DNA of 64,000 bases, from positions 1 through 64,000 of the forward strand of contig DUBB01000031.1 of assembly GCA_012960535.1 (NCBI GenBank). The letters run 5' to 3'. Positions 57,286 through 64,000 of the stretch are shown piece after piece. Position numbers and translations under genes: made by a program. This DNA is from Gammaproteobacteria bacterium (GTDB lineage Bacteria; Pseudomonadota; Gammaproteobacteria; Pseudomonadales; Azotimanducaceae). The notes under the pieces are model-generated. The model saw only the letters and a program-made list of their open reading frames with translations. It ran no database searches and was not told the origin of the DNA. Each line of letters opens with the position of its first letter. Positions within the stretch are counted from its first letter, which is position 1.

Positions 57286-59499
57286 TTATTTTTTGACATT
57301 TTCAGTAGCATAAACACTCGGTTTAAAATCGCTTCCCAGTGGACCGTCGGGATTTTCAGGGGTCGCCACGTACTGCCCAGGGACAGCATGATCACTGGCG
57401 ACACGTTTTCGGGCAGCCGCCGGTGTTTCCAAATGCTTTGCTGTCGCCATGGCGGCCTTACGATCCACTGGCTGCGGGCGCAGATCATTGGGCACTGGCA
57501 TGACATTGGCAGGATAGTAGGCCATCTTCTGCTTACCCGGGTCTAGACTATGAGCCACATTAAGCTCCCGCTGGTTGACACCTTTCACCGGTATCACACA
57601 ACTACCATCGATGACTTCCAGATCAAACCACCACTTCTTCACCGGGTTGCGGCGACCATTACCCATATAATCATCCAGCCAGACTGCCACAGGTACCAGC
57701 AAGGGCTTTAGGACAGGCAGGTGGATTCCGCACCAACTCGCCAGGCGCTGCAATATCGGGCCATCGCTGGTGACCACCTTATTCAAGGGACAGGTTTTCA
57801 TACATCGCCCGCAGGCCGAACCTCTGGCATTAGTCAGCCGATAACGCGCACAGCGCTCAACATCCGGTTTCCATATCTCATAGCCATTAAACATGACTTT
57901 GTCACCCCAGGAAATGGCATCACACGGACATTCCCGAGCACATTTCCAGCAGTTGCTGCAGAAACTCTGAAGGCCAAAATCGATGGGCTTGTCGGCTTCC
58001 AATGGCATATCAGTGGTAACAACCACGGTTTTCAAGCGAGGTCCAACAAAAGGGTTTAGTGCTAATTCACCGATTCGCGACAGCTCCCCCAAACCCGCTA
58101 GCAGCATCAGAGGCAATTGCAGGACTTCGCTATCGACATTGGTCTGGGAGCGTGAGGCGAACCCCAGCTGACGCAATAGCTCGGCCATGACACCAGCAAT
58201 CTCAGCACCACGCAGATAAGCCCGCATGGACTGTGAACCGGAAATCCAGTCGTCGCCGGAGGCACCTTCCATGGTGTCAAATTCCTGGTCAATGAGCATG
58301 ACCACGGCATACCTGTGATTGGTACTTACTGGCGTACCATCAGCACCGTGCGAGTACCAGGCGTAGCGCGGTATTTCACAGATGCCGGTCATATTGGCAC
58401 CGAGTAAATAGGATAACGATTTGAGCGCTCGGGAATTAGCGGCAGGATCAGCATAAAGCGTGGTATCGGCCTGCTTATTTTCCAAGCCAGATTGCTTAGC
58501 AACCATGGATCGCATGGACGGCATCATACCCGCTGTATGAGGTTGCTTGAAGGAAAAACGATGCCGCTCCCGCTGACTCTTATCGCCAAGATCACCGCGC
58601 AGTGCCCTATCAAAGAAGGTCGCTCGCTTTGACACCTGGGGTACCTCGTCATCCAGGATCAGGGTTGTTGGCTTATCAACCCGTTTCACCGTTTCCATTG
58701 GATAGTCGCCAAGATGCGTCGCCCGACCATTACGACGATGACGTTCCCGGCCTGAGGTGGCACCCCCCTGGCCGAACCAATAGGCTAACCCCTTGGCACT
58801 CAGGGCACTTGATGCCAGTGGGCGATCCGTTTCCAGCTCATAGTCAGTGGTGACCACGGCAATAGAGAAATCTCGATCGAAGTAAGGGTTGAGCAGACCC
58901 TGTTCACGACGTACTGCCAGACCAGCCAGAACCGCCAGGCGATCCATATCGACCGCGCCCGCGCCCATAACATGCGCTGATGCCATAAAACCCAGCTGCT
59001 TTATATGGCCAGCCAGACAGACCGCAATTCCACCAATTCGGCTGTCGGCAGCTTCCTGTAGCGCTGGCCCGATCCATTCTCGGGCCGGGTTACCTGCCTC
59101 GGGTAAACGCCCCCGCTCCAGTACCAGGACTACTGCAAATGAGTGATTCAACGGCGCCACTCCCTCGGTCCAGGCATTTTCGGGCATTCGGCATATACCG
59201 ATCTGTGACGCATTCATGAAATTGCAATAACCCTTCACATCGATCATCCGCCGATGTGGATCATCAGGCACCGGTGCTTTATATTCCGCCGGTTCAGCGC
59301 CAGAGTTATCAACAAATATGTTCAGGTAATCGCGTAATATTTCAGCCAGTGGTCCATCAGCTGAACGCTGGTAGCCTGCCGCCGGCACTCTCGGACGCTT
59401 GCTTTCAAGCTCGATTATGGCGTCATCGCGCGCCAGTGTTTCCAGAGGATAGGAACCCCACTGATACGGTCGCGACTGTGTCCTGGTTCGGAGAAACAA
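57286..59499 (-). CDS. Reductive-dehalogenase-like corrinoid/iron-sulfur protein with duplicated core
   Basis: A long RdhA-like protein (about 737 residues from a TTG at 59499; the frame is open to 59628). Two copies of a ~230-residue module follow each other: copy 1 has GSYPLETLARDDA, GICRMPENAW, FAVVLVLERG, IKQLGFMASAHV, LLNPYFDRDFSIAVVTTDYELETDRP; copy 2 has GDYPMETVKRVDK, GICEIPRYAWYS, YAVVMLIDQE, LRQLGFASRSQT, ALNPFVGPRLKTVVVTTDMPLEADKP. Only copy 2 continues into the two clusters, CSNCWKCARECP and C-x12-C-x2-C-x3-CP, as in RdhA. There is no twin-arginine signal, anchor gene or fused reductase domain. It probably binds a corrinoid and removes a halogen or other leaving group. The TTG is chosen since family similarity starts right after it. 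Confidence 0.85.
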   Translation of the reverse strand: MFLRTRTQSRPYQWGSYPLETLARDDAIIELESKRPRVPAAGYQRSADGPLAEILRDYLNIFVDNSGAEPAEYKAPVPDDPHRRMIDVKGYCNFMNASQIGICRMPENAWTEGVAPLNHSFAVVLVLERGRLPEAGNPAREWIGPALQEAADSRIGGIAVCLAGHIKQLGFMASAHVMGAGAVDMDRLAVLAGLAVRREQGLLNPYFDRDFSIAVVTTDYELETDRPLASSALSAKGLAYWFGQGGATSGRERHRRNGRATHLGDYPMETVKRVDKPTTLILDDEVPQVSKRATFFDRALRGDLGDKSQRERHRFSFKQPHTAGMMPSMRSMVAKQSGLENKQADTTLYADPAANSRALKSLSYLLGANMTGICEIPRYAWYSHGADGTPVSTNHRYAVVMLIDQEFDTMEGASGDDWISGSQSMRAYLRGAEIAGVMAELLRQLGFASRSQTNVDSEVLQLPLMLLAGLGELSRIGELALNPFVGPRLKTVVVTTDMPLEADKPIDFGLQSFCSNCWKCARECPCDAISWGDKVMFNGYEIWKPDVERCARYRLTNARGSACGRCMKTCPLNKVVTSDGPILQRLASWCGIHLPVLKPLLVPVAVWLDDYMGNGRRNPVKKWWFDLEVIDGSCVIPVKGVNQRELNVAHSLDPGKQKMAYYPANVMPVPNDLRPQPVDRKAAMATAKHLETPAAARKRVASDHAVPGQYVATPENPDGPLGSDFKPSVYATENVKK

Positions 59500-59883
59500 G
59501 GCTGATACCCCGCAATAGTTATATGTTGGTGTGCATATCAACCCTAGCATATACCGCACTGATTGCCATGAACCATCCAGTATCGGGCTGCTTGCCAGTG
59601 TCAGGATTGAGAATGCCCCTGGTGGCACCCATCAGTCAGGGATTCTCACAAAAAGCTCAGCAAGCGACTGGCAGCCGCCCCGAAATGGTTTCCTGAGGAT
59701 ATAGAAACCCGTTAGCAGTTAGACATAACGCCCAGCTAATCCATGCTAAAAATAACGCTACAATTGACGCCAGTGAACCCTGGCCTGGGCGTACCCGAAT
59801 GTGGGTCTATGCTCGGTCACAATGCAAATAATTATCCCATCTACGACTCAGGCAGGTTTAGATTGAAACGTTCGGCAAAGAAT
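59500..59883. other. Intergenic region upstream of the reductive-dehalogenase-like gene
   Basis: 384 bases between the SDR stop and the chosen start of the dehalogenase-like gene. If the ATG at 59628 is used instead, the first third is coding. No separate gene, hairpin with T-run or clear promoter was seen. Confidence 0.4.
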
Positions 59884-60756
59884 TTAATCTTTAAGCAGCT
59901 CGGCCGTTTCATCGCGGTGAAAGCCGTTGAATGCTGGCGCGCTCGAGCCCTCCTGTGCTTTAAACAGGAAACCGCCTCGACCATGGTGGATGCCACCATC
60001 CACACGCAGGTCAATGCCCGTTATAAAAGCCGCCATTTCGGACATCAGAAAAACGACCGCCGCAGAGATCTCCGCCGCGGTACCGTGCCGGTTGATGGGG
60101 GCTTTACGCACCACATTACGTAATCCCTGCCAGGCCGATTCGGGATAGCGGTCAAGGCCTGTGGTGCCAATAAACCCGGGTATGACACAGTTTACCCGGA
60201 CGCCGGAGGCCGCCCATTCAACAGAAGAGGTAAAGGTGAGATTAGACAAACCTGCTCGTGCTGCGCCGTTGTGTCCCATGCCCGGCATGCCATTTTCATA
60301 ATCAGCCCCCAGATGAACAATGCTACCGCCATGCTCCTCAAAGCACTGCCGATACATTTCGCGGGAAAGCAGGAAATAACTGGTGAGATTGTTTTCTATT
60401 ACAGCATTCCAGCCATTGAGGCTCAGATCTTTCAACTTTGCGGGGAACTGGCCACCGGCGGCATTAACCAATCCATGGACACGGCCATGACTATCAAGAA
60501 TTCTCTGAATCAGAGCGATTACTGCTTTTTCATCTCGAAGCTCGGCCGTGTATATTCCAGCGACCCGGCCTCCATCTTCTGTTATTTCGTCCCGAACCTT
60601 TTCCAGCTTTTCAATAGAGCGACCCGCCAGTATGACCTGTGCGCCAAGCGATGAAAGCTCGTGGGCGATACATCTTCCCAGGCCACCCCCTCCACCGGGG
60701 ATGAATATGGATTGCTGATCAAACAACCCAGGTCTAAATCCAGAGCGATAATGCAT
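59884..60756 (-). CDS. SDR oxidoreductase, PECR-like (trans-2-enoyl-CoA reductase type)
   Basis: About 290 residues. The cofactor loop is GGGGGLGRCIAHELSSLGA, and NAAGGQFPAKLKDLS replaces NNAG. The usual YxxxK is absent: the equivalent is GMGHNGAARAGLSNLT, with N and R in place of Y and K. This is just the HSGAARAGVxNLT pattern of peroxisomal trans-2-enoyl-CoA reductase (PECR), as is the later SSVEWAASGVRVNCVIPGFI. It therefore probably reduces a conjugated double bond with NADPH. The ATG at 60756 has AGGAA upstream. It follows the O-methyltransferase gene by 10 bases. Confidence 0.9.
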   Translation of the reverse strand: MHYRSGFRPGLFDQQSIFIPGGGGGLGRCIAHELSSLGAQVILAGRSIEKLEKVRDEITEDGGRVAGIYTAELRDEKAVIALIQRILDSHGRVHGLVNAAGGQFPAKLKDLSLNGWNAVIENNLTSYFLLSREMYRQCFEEHGGSIVHLGADYENGMPGMGHNGAARAGLSNLTFTSSVEWAASGVRVNCVIPGFIGTTGLDRYPESAWQGLRNVVRKAPINRHGTAAEISAAVVFLMSEMAAFITGIDLRVDGGIHHGRGGFLFKAQEGSSAPAFNGFHRDETAELLKD

Positions 60757-60766
60757 ATTGATATTC

Positions 60767-61774
60767 CTACTTTTTACCGCACACCCGCACCAGTATGCCT
60801 GGGATAAATTCGTGTACCTGAATATCGGTGAAGCCTGCCTGCCTGAAATAGGAAACACAGTCTGCCCGGGTATGGGTCATACCCGTACTATTTGACATGG
60901 TCTCGTACAGTCCCCAGATTGCTGCATCAAGGGGACCGGCACGATCATCATCGAGCATCTCTCCAATCAAGTGCATCTCTCCACCCGGTAATAGCGCATC
61001 AAATGCCTTACCAATGACCTGACCGATGATCTGGGAATTATACTGGGGCAGATTACTGGCCATAATGGCCAAATCGCAATCGGCTGGAAAATCATCCCGG
61101 GTGAAATCTCCAGCCTGGGTCGAGACCTGCTCTTCGACCCTGTGCTTGGATATGAATTCTTTAGTGATTTCAACAACCGGTGGCAGGTCGAAAACGACAG
61201 CTTTAAGGCCTGGGTAGTGCTGTGCAGCCACAATTGAATAGGCTCCGGATCCTCCTCCCAGATCCATCATCTTTGTAGCGGAAGACAGATCAACCTGCTT
61301 CGCGAAACGGCGCCCGGAACCAAAACCGACGCTGGCTGTTGCCTCATGATATCTGCGGGCAGCCTCCACCGTCATGGTCTCATAGCTGCCAATCACCGTC
61401 GCAGGTTCAGGGTTAGCAAGCTTTTCAGTGAGCTTGCCCCAGTTATCCCAGGCTGGACGGGTAAAGGTCAACCAGGCGGCAGCGTAACTTTTTTCACCTT
61501 TAACCAAAAATCGCTGTACGTCTTCTTCATTTTCGAAGTGGTCACTATGCCAATGAAGCAATCCCGATGCGGCACACATGGTCATCAGGCGATCAGAGTT
61601 GACCTCTGTGATACCAGCTCGAACAGCGAACTTGCCTACCGTATTGTCACCTTCGGCAACGCAGGTAAAAAGTTCAAGATCAATTGCTGCAAAAAGACTG
61701 GCAGAACCAATGAAGGCTCGGCTCATATTCTGCAATCGAACCGTATCTACCTTCGTACTATCGGTATTTTTCAT
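60767..61774 (-). CDS. SAM-dependent O-methyltransferase (acetylserotonin/hydroxyneurosporene type)
   Basis: A 335-residue enzyme with an N-terminal dimerisation winged helix (FIGSASLFAAIDLELFTCVAEG) and a C-terminal Rossmann methyltransferase: MMDLGGGSGAYSIVAAQHYPGLKAVVFDLPPV is the SAM site, then QAGDFTRDDFPADCDLAIMASNLPQY and LLPGGEMHLIGEML. These are the marks of PF00891. The substrate is a hydroxylated small molecule or, by context, an acceptor linked to the selenoprotein. Its ATG overlaps the stop of the selenoprotein gene (ATGA), so both are made together. Confidence 0.92.
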   Translation of the reverse strand: MKNTDSTKVDTVRLQNMSRAFIGSASLFAAIDLELFTCVAEGDNTVGKFAVRAGITEVNSDRLMTMCAASGLLHWHSDHFENEEDVQRFLVKGEKSYAAAWLTFTRPAWDNWGKLTEKLANPEPATVIGSYETMTVEAARRYHEATASVGFGSGRRFAKQVDLSSATKMMDLGGGSGAYSIVAAQHYPGLKAVVFDLPPVVEITKEFISKHRVEEQVSTQAGDFTRDDFPADCDLAIMASNLPQYNSQIIGQVIGKAFDALLPGGEMHLIGEMLDDDRAGPLDAAIWGLYETMSNSTGMTHTRADCVSYFRQAGFTDIQVHEFIPGILVRVCGKK

Positions 61775-62565
61775 GCAGCTGTGCCCGACCTGCCTGTGAA
61801 ATATTCAACCGGGGTCGGCCAGCTGTCTGACCAGTCCTCCAGGACACCCCCTATTTCAACTTCCTCAAAAAGCTCAAGCGCACGGCTGAGTATGGCTGTC
61901 TGCTGGTCTGCATTAAAAGGCTCACCGAAATTGTTTCCCATGGGGAAATTGACAAACAGACTCCTGGGTGGCTTGACCTGAGCAGTCAAGTCCCTTCCGG
62001 TAGAAATACATACAGTCGGTATGCCCGCCTGCTCAACAACTCGACATACCAGACCCACGGTCTGGTGATCTAAGGGTCACGCCGGCGCGGCGACCAGCAG
62101 GTCTACCTCATCTTCGCGCAGACATTTAATGAAAGTCGGGATCGATTCTTCTATTAATTTAGTTCGGTTGTAAATACGACCCATAAATCCGCTCCAGAAC
62201 CTGGGTGCTAAATCACCCAGGACACCCGCCTTTTGCAGCTCCCTTAATCGGTCAATGGGAAAGACACAATTTAGATCCTGGTCAGCATCATCATGATTGT
62301 AATAACTGTCATTGATCTGAAAATCGCTGCTATCAACTTCCTGATCCACTGCATCCAGGCGATGATCATTTCTGGCATCAGGATTAAAGCCGGGCATACT
62401 GCACAACGAAATCCCTCCAGAGGTTAACATCGTCACCCGACTCGCTGACACAGCTTTGTGGGGTTTTACCAAAGGTGCACTGTCATTAATGGTCCACTGG
62501 TAGGGCGGAAACCCCATGGATCCGTAATGCTTGTTTAATTCTTCAACATAATTGATCGGTTTCAT
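61771..62565 (-). CDS. Selenocysteine-containing GrdB/PrdB-like reductase (U-P-L-D variant), TGA read through
   Basis: A 264-residue product if the TGA at 62077-62079 is read as selenocysteine (U163). The frame continues without break: CLREDEVDLLVAAPA-U-PLDHQTVGLVCRVVEQAGIP, then PRSLFVNFPMGNNFGEPF. It matches the first copy at FPxxRLxE, LAPR, the Sec region and DFPxGN/NFPMGN. The Cys three residues after Sec in copy 1 (UPVC) is Asp here, so a selenenyl-sulfide pair of the usual kind cannot form. An excellent GAGGAGG precedes the ATG. The stop overlaps the O-methyltransferase start. A SECIS-like hairpin follows the TGA. The substrate is unknown; the family splits C-N bonds of glycine, betaine, sarcosine or proline. 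Confidence 0.87.
62048..62066 (-). promoter_or_regulatory. Bacterial SECIS-like hairpin of selenoprotein gene 2
   Basis: ACCAGAC-CGTGG-GTCTGGT on the minus strand: a perfect 7-bp stem, five-base loop with G at its second place, 17 bases from the TGA to the loop. It differs from the hairpin of gene 1 by one loop base only, whereas the 10 bases between TGA and stem differ freely (CCGGTTTGTC and CCCTTAGATC), so the stem is under selection. Confidence 0.8.
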
Positions 62566-62807
62566 TTAACCTCCTCAGCATCAGTCACTCGAGATTAAAA
62601 CACATTTCAGGCTGAACGTGGGCAGCGCTTCAGCGCGGCCTGAGAATCGATGGGTTTCGCTATTTCAAAAAGAGGCCATCCTGGACAAACAAACCTGAGA
62701 AGCTGGCAAGCGGCGGTTCTTTTGTAGATGGCCGATAGCTGAATATCAAAGGCGCTGGGCCATAGCAGGATAGCAAAGGTTAATTGACCACCTGGAGCAC
62801 AGCCGCC

Positions 62808-63383
62808 TCAACGATGAGCGCTTATGGGCTGACCGCTAAGAAGCCTATCCACCATAGTACGAAGCGCAGATTCCGCCTCTTTGCTGGTGGTGGCACCTGC
62901 TGCCTGCATTGCGTATCCTCCGAATACTGTCCAGCCCAGAACAATCGCGTTAGCGAGAGCGGCTCGATGCGCTGGCGTCAATGGATCAGTATCGGCTACC
63001 CGCAAAGCAGTATGGTCAACAATAGCCGCCGTCGCTATATGATCCCCGATCAATGATGTTGCATCATCCAAGATCAGCCGGGCAAGAATAACAGCTGTCA
63101 CTGGGCCCGCCTGCACCGTCAGATCCATGGGTGAAGAATTACTTTGAACCTGCAATCGCAAAGCCTCATTACGCTCAGCAATTGCCGCGCTGAGCAAAGC
63201 TTCCTTGGACCCGAAATGGCGATGCACCAGACCATGATTCACCCTGGCGAGTTTTGCCACTTCCCGGATGGAAAACGACATTCCTCGCTCAGCCAGCAGC
63301 GTCAACGCTGCCTTTTGCAGTGCGCTCTTTACTGCAGTCTTACCCACTGGTCGATCAATCTGGCTGACGGAAGCATCACTCAT
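62808..63383 (-). CDS. TetR-family transcriptional regulator
   Basis: A 191-residue repressor-type regulator. The N-terminal helix-turn-helix ALTLLAERGMSFSIREVAKLARVNHGLVHRHFGSKEALL (~28-66) is the TetR signature with the HFGSKE end; the C-terminal ligand domain is not assigned. Its ATG starts four bases from a perfect inverted repeat that also fronts the divergent TauD-type gene, so it very likely represses itself and that gene. The selenoprotein operon lies 242 bases downstream on the same strand. Confidence 0.93.
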   Translation of the reverse strand: MSDASVSQIDRPVGKTAVKSALQKAALTLLAERGMSFSIREVAKLARVNHGLVHRHFGSKEALLSAAIAERNEALRLQVQSNSSPMDLTVQAGPVTAVILARLILDDATSLIGDHIATAAIVDHTALRVADTDPLTPAHRAALANAIVLGWTVFGGYAMQAAGATTSKEAESALRTMVDRLLSGQPISAHR

Positions 63384-63386
63384 TGA

Positions 63387-63414
63387 ATAAGTGTATACAT
63401 TTGACTACACTTAT
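63387..63414. promoter_or_regulatory. Operator-like inverted repeat in the TetR/TauD divergent promoter
   Basis: Perfect 9-base arms ATAAGTGTA and TACACTTAT are separated by 10 bases. The site begins four bases from the TetR start codon and ends 26 bases before the TauD-type ATG. Size, symmetry and place fit a TetR operator. Confidence 0.75.
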
Positions 63415-63439
63415 GTCTATCGATAATAGAGCGTATTAA

Positions 63440-64000
63440 ATGAATAAGACATCGCGTGTTCGCGGTATTGTCCACAGCAGTCCAATAGAGCGGAACCCTC
63501 GGGCCGCCGCCATCCACAAAACTGCGTCGGGCCTGGCCTCCCTGGCCGAGACTAAGACCCGATTGCTCGAGCAAAGCGTGGTCGTAAGGACCGTGGCAGA
63601 CTTTCCCCATCTGGTCCTTGAGCATCTTGGCGCCACCATCGGCACTGTGGTTCACGGCATTGACATGAGCAACGCATCTGATCAGGAGATCAGCTACCTT
63701 TATCATCTGCTACTGGAACGGAAAGTCATCTTTTTCCGAGATCAGCACTGCACCCAAGCCGAACATATTGCTTTCGGCAGGCGTTTCGGGAAACTGGAAA
63801 TTCATCCATTTAATCCGCAGCATCCAGACTTTGATGAGATCATCCCCATTTATTCCAATGAGCGATACGTTGGTGGTGCAAATATGTGGCACAGTGATGT
63901 CATGTGGCGCATGGACCCCAGCCTGGGCAGTATTCTTCTCGCCAGGAGGGTTCCCGCACTCGGAGGCGATACCCTGTTTGCAGATATGGTCGCTGCCTAT
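63440..64000 (+). CDS. TauD/TfdA-family 2OG-Fe(II) dioxygenase, C-terminus outside window
   Basis: The first 187 residues of an iron(II)/2-oxoglutarate oxygenase; the gene continues past the right edge. After a ~65-residue N-terminal extension comes the family start LGATIGTVVHGIDMSN, LYHLLLERKVIFFRDQHCT, AFGRRFGKLEIHPF and the metal HxD pair in ANMWHSDVMWRMDPSLGSIL, then VPALGGDTLFADM. TauD/TfdA enzymes hydroxylate taurine, alkyl sulfates or aryloxyalkanoates so that they fall apart. It is divergent from the TetR gene and shares its operator region. Confidence 0.92.
   Translation, partial: MNKTSRVRGIVHSSPIERNPRAAAIHKTASGLASLAETKTRLLEQSVVVRTVADFPHLVLEHLGATIGTVVHGIDMSNASDQEISYLYHLLLERKVIFFRDQHCTQAEHIAFGRRFGKLEIHPFNPQHPDFDEIIPIYSNERYVGGANMWHSDVMWRMDPSLGSILLARRVPALGGDTLFADMVAAY

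Noticed and set aside
59743-60123. Plus-strand frame of 126 codons
   Set aside because: Antisense of the PECR-like SDR for most of its length, no ribosome site and no family features.
62784-63056. Plus-strand 90-codon frame
   Set aside because: Antisense shadow of the TetR gene without start signals.

Overview
The window reads as about 64 kb of chromosome from a free-living, aerobic, probably marine gammaproteobacterium. This is inferred from a TonB-dependent receptor of the kind expanded in such bacteria, many acyl-CoA, SDR, 2-oxoglutarate oxygenase and serine-hydrolase genes, the aerobic phenylacetate route, mid-range base composition and good Shine-Dalgarno sites. No rRNA, tRNA, CRISPR array, insertion sequence or phage gene was seen. 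Both window ends cut a gene: an amidohydrolase on the left and a TauD-type dioxygenase on the right.

Layout. (1) 1-5.9 kb: amidohydrolase lipoprotein, TonB receptor, divergent AraC regulator, carotenoid-oxygenase-family enzyme. (2) 6.4-11.3 kb: a compact paaGIABCDE operon, holding the complete phenylacetyl-CoA epoxidase plus its isomerase and thioesterase. (3) 11.6-24.3 kb: a methylated-amine island. On the minus strand are two non-pyrrolysine MttB-family methyltransferases, an SSS symporter, a serine hydrolase and a BCCT betaine-type transporter. Divergent on the plus strand are a homocysteine methyltransferase, a trimethylamine-dehydrogenase-like flavoprotein and a ferric-reductase-like membrane protein. 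(4) 24.4-26.8 kb: a glutaredoxin, a selenocysteine-containing GrdB/PrdB-like protein read through an in-frame TGA, and an SDR. (5) 27-49.5 kb: mixed accessory genes, including three more serine hydrolases, MFS, acyltransferase 3, a decayed P450, an indoleamine-dioxygenase-family gene, 2OG oxygenases, a frameshifted ABC-F gene, a DUF885 peptidase-like protein, and a glyoxalase/cupin/acyl-CoA dehydrogenase/MDR/MaoC series. (6) 49.7-52.3 kb: a translationally coupled operon of VOC dioxygenase, flavin monooxygenase-like protein and FAH hydrolase. (7) 52.7-57 kb: a 34-residue membrane miniprotein, an aminotransferase IV/sulfotransferase pair and a molybdopterin oxidoreductase. (8) 57.3-62.6 kb: a second selenocysteine GrdB/PrdB-like gene overlapping an O-methyltransferase, then a PECR-like SDR, then a reductive-dehalogenase-like protein with a duplicated core. 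A TetR gene with a clear operator and a TauD-type gene close the window.

Most notable are the two selenoprotein genes. In each, the TGA is followed at exactly the same distance by a 7-bp perfect hairpin with a five-base CGTGR loop, which fits the bacterial SECIS rule. One has a U-P-V-C motif and sits next to a CxxC glutaredoxin. The other has U-P-L-D, lacks the resolving cysteine, and heads a run of reductive enzymes. Together with the duplicated reductive-dehalogenase-like protein they suggest an undescribed selenium- and corrinoid-dependent reductive catabolism in an otherwise aerobic genome.

Several gaps hold gene remnants (P450, type-B carboxylesterase) and short tandem repeats of 10-15 bp, so the accessory parts appear to be in active turnover.
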